The translations under genes and the position numbers were made by a program. A stretch of DNA of 64,000 nucleotides from a bacterium 1xD42-87. Lineage in GTDB: Bacteria; Bacillota; Clostridia; Lachnospirales; Lachnospiraceae. The notes below the pieces were generated by a model. It made no database searches. It was not told the DNA's origin and saw nothing but the letters and a program-made list of their open reading frames with translations. The stretch covers positions 62,001 to 126,000 of the forward strand of contig RAYM01000014.1 of assembly GCA_003611805.1 (NCBI GenBank), read 5' to 3'. Shown one piece after another: positions 7,592 through 16,678 of this stretch; the stretch's first letter is position 1; each line of letters opens with the position of its first letter.

Positions 7592-8908
7592 ATGAACTTG
7601 TATGAAAAATTGGTGGGCGGAGAAGAAAAGCTTTCTCTCGTGGGGCTTGGCTATGTAGGGATGCCGATTGCGGTGGCATTTGCAAGGAAAATCAAGGTAG
7701 TGGGTTTTGACTTAAACGAGCAAAAAATCGATCTTTACCGCAATGGAACGGATCCAACGAACGAGGTGGGAGACGAGGTCATTAAAAACACCACAGTGGA
7801 GTTTACGGCGGATGCAGGAAGGCTTCGGGAGGCAAAATTCCATATTGTGGCGGTGCCAACGCCTGTCAACGACGACCATACGCCCGACCTTTCTCCCGTG
7901 GAAGGGGCAAGCCGCATTCTGGGACAGAATCTGACAAAGGGGTCCGTTGTGGTGTTTGAGTCCACGGTATATCCCGGCGTGACCGAAGATATCTGTGTGC
8001 CGATATTAGAGAAAGAGTCCGGCTTAAAGTGCGGTGTGGACTTCAAAATCGGATACTCACCCGAACGGATCAACCCGGGGGACAAAGTACACAGACTGGA
8101 GACGATCACGAAAATCGTGTCGGGTATGGACGAGGAAACTCTTGATATTGTCGCAAAGGTCTACGAACTGGTGGTGGAGGCGGGCGTTTACCGCGCCGAG
8201 TCCATCAAGGTGGCGGAGGCGGCGAAAGTCATTGAGAACAGCCAGAGAGACATCAATATTGCGTTCATGAACGAGCTGTCAATCATATTTCACAAGATGG
8301 GGATCGATACCAAAGCCGTGCTGGAGGCGGCGGGGACAAAGTGGAACTTTCTTCCTTTTATGCCCGGGCTCGTGGGCGGTCACTGTATTGGCGTAGATCC
8401 TTATTATCTGACTTATAAAGCGGAGGAGCTGGGATATCATTCCCAGATTATCCTATCCGGCAGACGAATCAACGATGACATGGGCAGATATGTGGCGGAA
8501 AGCCTTGTGAAAATGCTGATTAAAGCGGATATTCCGGTGAAGCGCGCGAAGGTTGCGATTCTTGGCTTTACTTTTAAGGAGAATTGTCCCGACACCAGAA
8601 ATACCAAGGTCATTGATATTTACAAGGAGCTTGGCGAGTATGGGATAGTGCCGATGGTGGTGGATCCGTCCGCGGATGCGGATGAGGCGAAACGCCTGTA
8701 CGGAATCACCTTCCAGACAATGGAGGAGATCAGGGACATGGATGCGCTGATTATCGCGGTGGCGCACGACGCGTTCCTGAAGCTTGACAGAGAGCAGATC
8801 GACGCCTGCTACCAGACATCGCATAAACGGAAGGTTCTGATGGATATCAAGGGTGTGCTGGATCGAAAAGTATTTCAGTCAGAGGATTACTGGTATTGGA
8901 GATTATAA
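7592..8908 (+). CDS. UDP-HexNAc 6-dehydrogenase, TviB/WbpO type
   Basis: A 438-residue NAD-dependent enzyme of the UDP-glucose/GDP-mannose dehydrogenase family, oxidising C6 of a UDP-N-acetylhexosamine to the uronic acid. Visible are the N-terminal GLGYVGMPIA dinucleotide site, the catalytic Cys265 in GGHCIGVDPYYL, and GFTFKENCPDTRNTKV in the C-terminal domain. GGHCIGVDPYYLTYKAE is the TviB/WbpO/WecC subgroup signature rather than that of UDP-glucose dehydrogenase. The start at 7592 is chosen because GGAGG (7579-7583) sits before it; the ATG at 7577 overlaps that site. With the TviC-like epimerase at 10263 it should provide UDP-GalNAcA. Confidence 0.92.
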   Translation: MNLYEKLVGGEEKLSLVGLGYVGMPIAVAFARKIKVVGFDLNEQKIDLYRNGTDPTNEVGDEVIKNTTVEFTADAGRLREAKFHIVAVPTPVNDDHTPDLSPVEGASRILGQNLTKGSVVVFESTVYPGVTEDICVPILEKESGLKCGVDFKIGYSPERINPGDKVHRLETITKIVSGMDEETLDIVAKVYELVVEAGVYRAESIKVAEAAKVIENSQRDINIAFMNELSIIFHKMGIDTKAVLEAAGTKWNFLPFMPGLVGGHCIGVDPYYLTYKAEELGYHSQIILSGRRINDDMGRYVAESLVKMLIKADIPVKRAKVAILGFTFKENCPDTRNTKVIDIYKELGEYGIVPMVVDPSADADEAKRLYGITFQTMEEIRDMDALIIAVAHDAFLKLDREQIDACYQTSHKRKVLMDIKGVLDRKVFQSEDYWYWRL

Positions 8909-10266
8909 AAAAAAGAACTACTTCAACTAAATCGTGGTGCATTCTGGCGGCGCTGCTCCTGTTTTTTCTGGGGATGCTGGCAGTGGGCGGGGTGGGCGTC
9001 TACAACGACTCTGAGCAGTACATCACGATGCATATTCACAGGGAGCCGCTCTACCCGCTGTTTTTGGCGTTTTTCCGAGTGCTGTGCGGTGACGGGTATT
9101 TGTCTGCTGTGGCTGCTGCACAGGGTGTTTTAACGGCTCTGGGCATTTGGACACTCACGGAGTATCTGGCAGCTCGTTTCGGGCTGCGGCTTTGGGAGGA
9201 AATACTCGTACTCCTGCTGCAGCTTGCGCCTCATCTGGTTACTCGTTATGTGTCGGCGATGCACATTTTTATGGAAAACTCTGTGATGAGCGAGGCACTG
9301 TGCCTTCCGCTGTTCAGTTTTTTCCTCTGTTTTCTCCTGCGGATGCTTTTGGAGGACAAAAGCAGCGGCGCTGTGCTTTCTCTGGTGTTTGCCTGGCTGC
9401 TCTCCATGACCAGAGGACAGCTGATGACAACGATTTTGCTGTGGGCGCTTTTGCTTGGATGCAAGCTGGTGGTTAAGAAGAAATATCGGTTATTATTCAT
9501 TCCTGTGGCAGCAGTGGTTCTTATGTTCGCGCTGCGCAGTCTGACGGTTCATGTATATAATTATGCGGTGACGGGTTACTTTATGGGAAATACCTACGGA
9601 AAGGTGAACACATTGACCAATGTGATTTACGCTTGCGACGAGGAGGATGGGGAGGTCTTTCCCGAGGGAAGTCTGGAGCGTACATTTTTTGATGATTTTT
9701 ATGTGCAGGCTATGGAGCGGGGGCTGAATCATGCCTTCGGAGGGGACAGTTTCGGGGAGCGCGCGGCTTATTTGGAGGAAAAGCACGATCGTCTGAAGTT
9801 TGATGTCCTGGAGGCGGGATTTTCGGCTTACTATTTCAGTCTTGGCGAAGTGGATTATTATGAGCAGAGCAGCATGTCGGATGAGATGGCGGGAAAAATG
9901 ATTCAGAGACTTTTGCCAGCCTGTTTTGGGCAGTGGCTGTACGATTACATTCTCTTGTGCCGCAACGGGTTTGTAAGGAGTATTGCGGTGGTGCATCCGC
10001 TTCTCAATTTTGCCGCGCTTTTTCTGTATCTGTTTTCAGCGGGGCTGTCGCTCTGGCTGGTTTTTGAAAAGAGACGGTTCCGGGCAGCGGTCGTTATGGG
10101 AACGGCGCTGCTGTTTATCGCGGCGAATGTCTGCGCGACGTCGACTACGATCATGTGCCTGTCGCGTTATATGATATACGGGCTTTCTCCGTTTTATATC
10201 GCGCTGTATCTGGTAATCAGGGAACTGTTTGAAAACAAACTAATATGGAGGTTGAAACAAAAATGA
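8896..10266 (+). CDS. Polytopic membrane protein, possible GT-C glycosyltransferase
   Basis: A 456-residue integral membrane protein with roughly ten hydrophobic segments and no family I recognise with certainty. The first extracytoplasmic loop (YNDSEQYITMHIHREPLYP) has the layout of GT-C enzymes, which use acidic and histidine residues there with polyprenyl-phosphate sugars. A large hydrophilic loop (about residues 235-330) follows the middle helices. The start is a TTG at 8896 with AGAGG ten bases upstream; it overlaps the dehydrogenase gene by 13 bases, and later ATGs would cut the first helix. Its position inside the operon suggests sugar transfer or transport of lipid-linked intermediates. 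Confidence 0.6.
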   Translation: MEIIKKRTTSTKSWCILAALLLFFLGMLAVGGVGVYNDSEQYITMHIHREPLYPLFLAFFRVLCGDGYLSAVAAAQGVLTALGIWTLTEYLAARFGLRLWEEILVLLLQLAPHLVTRYVSAMHIFMENSVMSEALCLPLFSFFLCFLLRMLLEDKSSGAVLSLVFAWLLSMTRGQLMTTILLWALLLGCKLVVKKKYRLLFIPVAAVVLMFALRSLTVHVYNYAVTGYFMGNTYGKVNTLTNVIYACDEEDGEVFPEGSLERTFFDDFYVQAMERGLNHAFGGDSFGERAAYLEEKHDRLKFDVLEAGFSAYYFSLGEVDYYEQSSMSDEMAGKMIQRLLPACFGQWLYDYILLCRNGFVRSIAVVHPLLNFAALFLYLFSAGLSLWLVFEKRRFRAAVVMGTALLFIAANVCATSTTIMCLSRYMIYGLSPFYIALYLVIRELFENKLIWRLKQK

Positions 10267-11240
10267 GTTATCAGGACATCACATTTGAAAAGGGAACGGT
10301 ATTTCTTGTGACAGGGGGGGCGGGATTTATCGGCTCAAACCTTTGCGAGGCTTTGCTTGACATGGGCTGCGCAGTACGCTGCCTGGACGACCTGTCGACG
10401 GGAAAGTATGAAAATATTGAGCATTTTATGGGGAAGGAAAGTTTTACCTTTATAGAGGGAGATATCCGGGATCTTGAGACATGCGAGCAGGCGTGCATGG
10501 GCGCTGACTATGTGCTGAACCAGGCGGCATGGGGAAGCGTGCCCAGAAGTATTGAGATGCCGCTTCTCTATGAAGAGATTAACATTCGCGGCACTTTAAA
10601 TATGATGGAGGCGGCGACACAGTGTGGGGTTAAAAAGTTTGTTTATGCGTCCAGCTCTTCCGTGTACGGGGATTCCACAGAGCTGCCAAAGAGGGAAGGG
10701 CAGGAAGGGAAAGTGATTTCGCCGTATGCGCTGACGAAGAAGACGGACGAGGAGTACGGAAGGCTCTACAAGGAGCTGTATGGGCTTGATACTTACGGTT
10801 TGCGCTATTTTAATGTATTCGGACGCAGGCAGGATCCGGACGGCATGTACGCGGCGGTGATTCCGAAATTTATCAAACAGCTGCTTCACGGGGAAACGCC
10901 CACCATCAACGGGGATGGCAGGCAGTCCCGCGATTTCACTTATATCGACAATGTGATCGAGGCAAATCTGCGCGCCTGCAAGGCTGGCAGCGAGGCGGCG
11001 GGAGAGGCTTTCAATATCGGTGCGGGGGGACGGCTGTACCTGATTGATATGTACGAGCAGCTTTGCCGGGCGATGGGCGTTTCGGTGGAGCCGAAGTTCG
11101 GTCCGCCAAGAGTGGGCGACGTGCGGGATTCCAACGCGGATATCAGTAAGGCGCGGAAACTTTTGGGGTATGATCCTTCTTACGATTTTGAGAAAGGGAT
11201 TATGCTTGCCATTGACTGGTATAAAGAGTACTTGAAGTAG
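10263..11240 (+). CDS. UDP-GlcNAc(A) 4-epimerase, TviC/WbpP type
   Basis: A 325-residue extended SDR protein converting UDP-GlcNAc or its uronic acid to the galacto form. The NAD site VTGGAGFIGSN, the active-site Ser cluster ASSSSVYG with Tyr155 and Lys159 in SPYALTKK, and RYFNVFGRRQDPDG are those of the WbpP/TviC group. The ATG at 10263 overlaps the previous stop as ATGA, indicating translational coupling; GGAGG lies at 10247-10251. Paired with the TviB-type dehydrogenase it should give UDP-GalNAcA, as in Vi antigen and Pseudomonas O6 synthesis. Confidence 0.9.
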   Translation: MSYQDITFEKGTVFLVTGGAGFIGSNLCEALLDMGCAVRCLDDLSTGKYENIEHFMGKESFTFIEGDIRDLETCEQACMGADYVLNQAAWGSVPRSIEMPLLYEEINIRGTLNMMEAATQCGVKKFVYASSSSVYGDSTELPKREGQEGKVISPYALTKKTDEEYGRLYKELYGLDTYGLRYFNVFGRRQDPDGMYAAVIPKFIKQLLHGETPTINGDGRQSRDFTYIDNVIEANLRACKAGSEAAGEAFNIGAGGRLYLIDMYEQLCRAMGVSVEPKFGPPRVGDVRDSNADISKARKLLGYDPSYDFEKGIMLAIDWYKEYLK

Positions 11241-11279
11241 CTGCTGACACATGTCTGTGCAGTGAGTACGGAATAGGGA

Positions 11280-12221
11280 ATGGGTATGGAATTCAGATTT
11301 GCCGGCTATCGTATACAGATAGCGAAGGAATATAAAATTGACGGCACGATGCCAAGGATTTATAACGAGGAAGGTCGTCTCCTGGAGACCTACTTTATCA
11401 AAAACCGGCATTCCCAGCATGCGCCATTTGGCAGGGAAGGAAAATATTTCTTTTGGGACCGCTACAATTACGGGCTTGACACACATTTCTACGGTCCGGA
11501 ATCCCTGACGAAAACGCTTGGGAATCCGCAGGTGAAATACGGTATGCTGACGGAGTCAAGAGCGATCGTGCCGCAGGACTACGAGGTGTTCCGCAGGCAT
11601 AAGGGGCTTGAGAAGGAGTTTCGGTATATCTTTACCTATGACGAAACGATTTTAAATGAGATTGAGAATGCAAGGTTTTATCCGATTTGCGCGAGGGTCT
11701 GGTATGGACAGGACAATCAGTTTTTATGGGATTCTGACGCTTATCTGAAAAAAAGCAGGGACGTTTCCGTTCTTTCTTCCGCAAAGACAATGTGCCATTT
11801 ACATGAAGTCAGGGTCGAGTTGAGCCGCTATTGCAAGAGGAACTGTCTGGCAGATACGTTTGGAACTTTTGATGGGGGAGCCCCGTGTCTGGTTGATGAC
11901 AGTCTCAGAGATTACAGATACTCGATTATTATCGAAAATGACATCTCGGATTATTTTTTTACGGAAAAAATTACAAATTGTTTTGCGGCGCAGACGATAC
12001 CTGTTTATTTAGGGGCGCGGAAGATTGACCGCTATTTTGATGGGGACGGAATTATTGCGGTCACGGAAAAGGATCTGGCGAACATCGAAGATGTGCTGAA
12101 AATGTGCACAAGAGAGAATTACGAGGCAAGACTGCCGGCGGTGCTGCGCAATTTTGAGAAAGTCAGAGAGTATGTGAATATGCAGGATTATCTCTATGAG
12201 CATTATCTGATGAAAAAGTAG
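11280..12221 (+). CDS. Glycosyltransferase family 10-like (fucosyltransferase fold)
   Basis: A 313-residue cytoplasmic protein. The C-terminal third carries the GT10 donor motif: YRYSIIIENDISDYFFTEK followed by CFAAQTIPVYLGA, matching the alpha-1,3/4-fucosyltransferase block in which Glu, Lys and Asn contact GDP-fucose. The N-terminal part is divergent, as usual for acceptor domains. No GDP-fucose synthesis genes (gmd, fcl) are seen in the window, so the donor is made elsewhere or is another sugar. The start could be the ATG at 11280 or 11286; neither has a strong ribosome site. Confidence 0.75.
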   Translation: MGMEFRFAGYRIQIAKEYKIDGTMPRIYNEEGRLLETYFIKNRHSQHAPFGREGKYFFWDRYNYGLDTHFYGPESLTKTLGNPQVKYGMLTESRAIVPQDYEVFRRHKGLEKEFRYIFTYDETILNEIENARFYPICARVWYGQDNQFLWDSDAYLKKSRDVSVLSSAKTMCHLHEVRVELSRYCKRNCLADTFGTFDGGAPCLVDDSLRDYRYSIIIENDISDYFFTEKITNCFAAQTIPVYLGARKIDRYFDGDGIIAVTEKDLANIEDVLKMCTRENYEARLPAVLRNFEKVREYVNMQDYLYEHYLMKK

Positions 12222-12233
12222 GGGTGGGAAAAT

Positions 12234-13154
12234 ATGCGTTACAAGGTTGTTGTGTTCGGGGTGAAGGATACCTCGGAAAATATCGTCAGTTTTATTCAGA
12301 AGGAAATCTGCCCCGTAGATCTCGTTATAACGATCAGCCCGGAGGTGACGAAGAAGAATCAGGTTTCGGGGTATAAGGGTCTGTCTGTCCTGACGGAGAA
12401 GTACGGGATTCCCGTGCATGAGGCGGACAGCTATTTCCTTACGGATGAGAAAACACAGAAGTTTATGCGGGAGAATGAGTTTGAGATAGGCATCTCCATG
12501 GGCTGGCAGAGGCTCATTCCCCAATCTGTGCTGGATTGCTTTAAACACGGCATTTACGGTTTTCACGGCAACAGTGGCTATCTGCCGTTCGGCAGGGGAC
12601 GTTCGCCGCTTAACTGGTCCGTGATTCTTGGGGACACCCGTTTTAACCTGAATCTGTTCCGCTATGACGAGAAGGCGGACAGCCCCAACGTGTTTGCCAC
12701 GGAGATGTTTTCCATCACGCCACATGACGATATACGCACGGCACAGTATAAAAATATGATCTGTTCGAAACGGCTGATCCGTAAGCTGCTTGCCGCCTAT
12801 GAGAGCGGACATATCGAAATTCGCAGAGATTCCAAAGATTTTGACTCCTGGTATGAGAAGCGCACGGCGGCGGACGGGAAAATTGACTTCCATAAAAGAA
12901 CACGCGATATTTATAATCTGATCCGGGGTGTGGCGGTTCCCTTTCCGGGAGCGTTCGCCTACTGCAGGGAGCAGGAGGTGCGCGTCTGGGAGGCGCATCC
13001 CTTTGATGAGATGATTGACTTTTCGGCTTATGCGCCGGGTGAGGTGATCGACGTATTTGACGGTAAGCCTGTGGTGCGCACGGTGGACGGGTCGCTGCTG
13101 ATTGACCGCTACGAGAGCGGCATAACGTTGGAAGCGGGGGATATTTTAAAGTGA
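12234..13154 (+). CDS. Sugar N-formyltransferase-like protein with altered active site
   Basis: A 306-residue protein with a methionyl-tRNA formyltransferase-like catalytic domain, expected to pass a formyl group from N10-formyl-tetrahydrofolate to a sugar amine. The active-site segment reads YGFHGNSGYLPFGRGRSPLN: His111 is kept, but the Asn two residues before it in the usual NxH is Gly109. Asp149 is a plausible third triad residue. A C-terminal domain with a FDGKPVVRTVDGSLLI segment resembles the small domain of this family. The 4-amino sugar made by the first two genes is the obvious acceptor, giving a 4-formamido sugar; this is inferred from context. Confidence 0.75.
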   Translation: MRYKVVVFGVKDTSENIVSFIQKEICPVDLVITISPEVTKKNQVSGYKGLSVLTEKYGIPVHEADSYFLTDEKTQKFMRENEFEIGISMGWQRLIPQSVLDCFKHGIYGFHGNSGYLPFGRGRSPLNWSVILGDTRFNLNLFRYDEKADSPNVFATEMFSITPHDDIRTAQYKNMICSKRLIRKLLAAYESGHIEIRRDSKDFDSWYEKRTAADGKIDFHKRTRDIYNLIRGVAVPFPGAFAYCREQEVRVWEAHPFDEMIDFSAYAPGEVIDVFDGKPVVRTVDGSLLIDRYESGITLEAGDILK

Positions 13155-14377
13155 AAAATATGGAGAAACCGATACGTGTGCTGCATGTGCTTGGCGGCGT
13201 GGGGCTTGGCGGCGCGGAAAGCCGAATTATGGACCTTTACCGACAGATGAACCGGGAGGAGATTCAGTTTGACTTTCTGGTTCACTCCGCCGCGGTAAGA
13301 AGTGGCTTCCAGGAGATGCGGCAGAACGGCGGCGATACAGGAAAGGATGGCAAAGGGGAAGAATCTGTCAGAAAGCCGCAGTTTTATGATGAGGAGATTC
13401 AGTCTCTGGGAGGGCACATTTATGTGCTCCCGAAGTTTAAGGTATATAACTATTTTGCATACAGAAAAGCGGTGAAGGCTTTTTTTGTGTCGCACCGGGA
13501 ATTTCGGGTGGTGCAGGGGCATATGACCAGTACCGCCGGCATTTACCTGCCCATTGCGAAAAAAGCCGGTGTGCCTGTCACGGTGGCACATGCCAGAAAC
13601 GCGGGCGTGGCGAAGGGATTAAAGGGGCTTGCAACCCGGTTTTTCAGGCGGGGGCTTGTGAAAAAGGCGGATTACTGCTTTGCCTGCTCGCAGCTTGCGG
13701 GACAGGACGTGTTTGGCGAAACGGCGATGAACGCAGGACAGGTCAAAGTCATTTATAATGCCATTGACGTGGGCAGATTTACCTATGATGAGAAAGTGAG
13801 GCGGGAGGCGCGGGCGCAGCTCGGGCTTTCCGGGGAGTTTGTGCTCGGACATGTGGGGCGTTTTGATTATCAGAAAAACCACCCGTATCTGTTGGAAATT
13901 TTTACGGCGGTCCGTGAGAAAAGAAAGGATGCCTTGTTGTTTCTTCTGGGGGACGGCGGGGACAGACCAGCCATGGAGGAAAGATGCAGGCAGCTCGGAA
14001 TCGGCGACAGCGTGCGGTTTATGGGAAATCGTAAGGACGCGGAGCGGTTTTATCAGGCGATGGATTTCTTTCTTCTGCCGTCCTTTTTTGAGGGGCTGCC
14101 GGGAGTACTGGTGGAAGCGCAGGCGGCGGGGCTTCGCTGTATGGTGTCCGATACCGTCACGAGGGAAGCGAAAGCCACAGATCTGGTCACTTACATGAGT
14201 ATAGAGGAATCTCCCGCGCGCTGGGCGGAGGAAATCTTAAAGCAGGCGGATTATGACCGCAGGGATACGGCGCAGGAGCTGCGGGAGGCAGGATTTGACG
14301 TGCGGACCCAGGCGCAGGGGTACAGGCGGTTTTATCTGGGCGAAGACGCAGAGCGCATAGGAGACGGGAAAATGTGA
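13151..14377 (+). CDS. Glycosyltransferase family 4
   Basis: A 408-residue GT-B transferase. The N-terminal glycine loop is GGVGLGGAESRIMDLY; the donor domain has HVGRFDYQKNHPYL and FFEGLPGVLVEAQAAGL with the conserved EX7E pattern. The start is a GTG sharing GTGA with the previous stop; an ATG at 13160 is an alternative. A 30-residue charged insertion (about residues 55-80) follows the first beta-alpha unit. Acceptor and donor cannot be read from sequence. Confidence 0.88.
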   Translation: MKNMEKPIRVLHVLGGVGLGGAESRIMDLYRQMNREEIQFDFLVHSAAVRSGFQEMRQNGGDTGKDGKGEESVRKPQFYDEEIQSLGGHIYVLPKFKVYNYFAYRKAVKAFFVSHREFRVVQGHMTSTAGIYLPIAKKAGVPVTVAHARNAGVAKGLKGLATRFFRRGLVKKADYCFACSQLAGQDVFGETAMNAGQVKVIYNAIDVGRFTYDEKVRREARAQLGLSGEFVLGHVGRFDYQKNHPYLLEIFTAVREKRKDALLFLLGDGGDRPAMEERCRQLGIGDSVRFMGNRKDAERFYQAMDFFLLPSFFEGLPGVLVEAQAAGLRCMVSDTVTREAKATDLVTYMSIEESPARWAEEILKQADYDRRDTAQELREAGFDVRTQAQGYRRFYLGEDAERIGDGKM

Positions 14378-14423
14378 TAAGGCGGCTGCCGCGTGGCTGA
14401 CCGAAATGGAGTTTGGAAATATT

Positions 14424-15542
14424 ATGAAGAAATTATTGCTGATTGTGCCGTCCCTGCATCAGGGCGGTTCGGAAAAAGTATGTGCGATGACGGCTGTTAT
14501 TTTAAAACCCTATTTTGACGTACAGATTGCCGTTTTTGATTCCAGAAACATTGATTTCGATGTGGAGGATGTTCCGATTTCTGATCTGGGACTGCCCAGC
14601 CGACCGGGAAAACTGGCGAAGGTTTTCAATGTTCTTCGGCGGGGATACAGGCTTAAGAGGCTGAAAAGGAAGGAAGAGATTGACATAGCCTACAGTTTTG
14701 GTCCCACGGCAAATCTGGCAAACATTTTTGCGGGACGGTTCTTTTCACGGAAGGGAGCAAAGTGCTGGCTCGGTGTGATGAGTTACATGGATATGGATAA
14801 TCCATGGCTGGGGCTCTTTTGCAGGAGAGCCGACAGGCTCCTGTGCTGTTCGGAGACGCTTCGCGGTATGATTGAGAAAAAGTATGCATGTAGTTGTACA
14901 TACACACTGACGGGGTTTTTTGATATTCCGCAGATTCAGGCACGTGCCGCGGAGGGAGAGGCGTCTCTGCCGTGGCAGGGCGGACGCGTGATCGTTTCCA
15001 TGGGGCGGGAAGATGTGGTCAAGGGTTTCTGGCACCTTATAAAGATTTTTTCTCTTGTACACAGGGAACTGCCTGATACCAGACTTCTCATTATCGGCAA
15101 AGGTGAATTTACGGCGTATCGGAAACTGGCGGCTGATCTGGGCGTTGCGGACGCAGTGCATTTTGCCGGGCTGCAGAAAAATCCTTATCCCTATTTGAAA
15201 AAGGGTACGCTCTATCTGCTGACTTCCTATTGGGAGGGATTTCCCAATGCGCTGGTGGAGGCGATGGCAATGGGGCTTCCTGCGGTGGCGACGGACTGTA
15301 TGACCGGACCGGCGGAGATTTTTGACGGGAAATATGGGATTTTGGTGCCGAACATGGGAAAAGAGCCGGATATGGATGCCTCCCATATAGAGAAGGAAGA
15401 GAAAAATACCGCGGCGCGGGTGACGGCGCTTCTGCAGGACGAGGAGGAGCTGGCGCGTTACAGCAGATTGTCGGTGGAGCGCGCGGGTGTTTTTTCCAAG
15501 GAGGCGTATATTCAGAAGATTCGAGAGTGGTCCCTCAACTAG
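14424..15542 (+). CDS. Glycosyltransferase family 4
   Basis: A 372-residue GT-B enzyme. VPSLHQGGSEKVCAM is the N-terminal acceptor-domain loop; VSMGREDVVKGFWHLI and YWEGFPNALVEAMAMGLPAVATD form the donor side. GGAG at 14408-14411 supports the ATG at 14424 over one at 14406. It resembles the next gene (15551) in length and in the GLPxVATDC motif, suggesting an old duplication. Confidence 0.88.
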   Translation: MKKLLLIVPSLHQGGSEKVCAMTAVILKPYFDVQIAVFDSRNIDFDVEDVPISDLGLPSRPGKLAKVFNVLRRGYRLKRLKRKEEIDIAYSFGPTANLANIFAGRFFSRKGAKCWLGVMSYMDMDNPWLGLFCRRADRLLCCSETLRGMIEKKYACSCTYTLTGFFDIPQIQARAAEGEASLPWQGGRVIVSMGREDVVKGFWHLIKIFSLVHRELPDTRLLIIGKGEFTAYRKLAADLGVADAVHFAGLQKNPYPYLKKGTLYLLTSYWEGFPNALVEAMAMGLPAVATDCMTGPAEIFDGKYGILVPNMGKEPDMDASHIEKEEKNTAARVTALLQDEEELARYSRLSVERAGVFSKEAYIQKIREWSLN

Positions 15543-15550
15543 GAGGAAGT

Positions 15551-16675
15551 ATGGCAAAGAAGATTGCGTTTCACTTAAATTGTCTGGAACAGGGCGGCGC
15601 GGAGCGGGTGGTTTCCAATCTGTCCAACCGCTTTGTGCAGAACGGCTATGAGGTGCTTGTCGCTACGGAGTGGCAGGGCGAGGATGAATTTTGGATTGAT
15701 GAGAGAGTGCGGCGCGTGCATGTGGGACTGCGTCCGGGTGATGAGAAGAAAAACCGCCTGTCACAGTTTTTTCTGCGCATCCGCTATCTGAAAGAGTTTT
15801 TGAAAAAGGAAAAGCCGGACATTCTGATTCCTTTTGCCAGAAAAGCGCTGTACCGGGGACTGACAGCGGCTTTCTTTATCAAAATCCCCGTGCTGATATC
15901 CATACGCACAGACCCGGTGGGACATTACGACAGACCTTTTGACAAGGTGCAGATTCCTTTCCTGTTTCCGAGGGCGGACGGCTGTGTATTTCAGACGGAG
16001 GGGGCGAGGGAGTTTTTTGCGCCGAGACTGCAGAAAAATTCCCGCATTATCCTAAACCCGCTGAATCCCAAGTATATAGGGGTGCCGGAGCCTGAGAAAC
16101 GAACAAAAACGGTGGTGCAGTCGGGGCGGCTGGTGGATTTCAAAAATCAGGTCATGCTGATCCGCGCCTTTCACGAGGTGCATAAAAAGCATCCCGATTA
16201 TGATTTGAAAATATACGGCAGGGATACGGAGGACGGCACGAAGGAGCTTTTGGAGAAGACGATAGAGGAGCTGCAGGCGCAGGATTATGTACATTTGATG
16301 GGCGCCAGCGACAGCTTGGAAAAACAGCTTCCGGATGCGGCGCTCTTTGCGTTCAGCTCGGACTGGGAAGGGCTGCCGAATGCGCTGATGGAGGCGATGG
16401 CATTAGGGCTGCCTATTGTGGCGACGGATTGCCCCTGTGGCGGTCCGCGCACGATTATGACAAATGAGGTGGACGGGCTGCTCATTCCCATCAAGGACCA
16501 GAAGGCGATGGAGGATGGCATCAACCGGCTGATTGAGGATCCGGCGCTTGCCGCGCGGCTCGGGTGCGAGGCGAGAAAGATCGCAGACAGAGCGAACGAC
16601 GAGGCGATTTACGGGCAATGGCGGGATTATATCGACGAAGTGTGCGAGGAGTATCGCAGGAAGCATAGAGGATGA
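15551..16675 (+). CDS. Glycosyltransferase family 4
   Basis: A 374-residue GT-B transferase with an N-terminal CLEQGGAERVVSNL loop, RLVDFKNQVMLIRAF, and the donor block DWEGLPNALMEAMALGLPI followed by VATDCPCGGP, characteristic of the WaaG/GtrB-like GT4 group. The AGGAGG at 15541-15546 overlaps the previous stop codon and fixes the start at 15551. Confidence 0.9.
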   Translation: MAKKIAFHLNCLEQGGAERVVSNLSNRFVQNGYEVLVATEWQGEDEFWIDERVRRVHVGLRPGDEKKNRLSQFFLRIRYLKEFLKKEKPDILIPFARKALYRGLTAAFFIKIPVLISIRTDPVGHYDRPFDKVQIPFLFPRADGCVFQTEGAREFFAPRLQKNSRIILNPLNPKYIGVPEPEKRTKTVVQSGRLVDFKNQVMLIRAFHEVHKKHPDYDLKIYGRDTEDGTKELLEKTIEELQAQDYVHLMGASDSLEKQLPDAALFAFSSDWEGLPNALMEAMALGLPIVATDCPCGGPRTIMTNEVDGLLIPIKDQKAMEDGINRLIEDPALAARLGCEARKIADRANDEAIYGQWRDYIDEVCEEYRRKHRG

Positions 16676-16678
16676 TAC

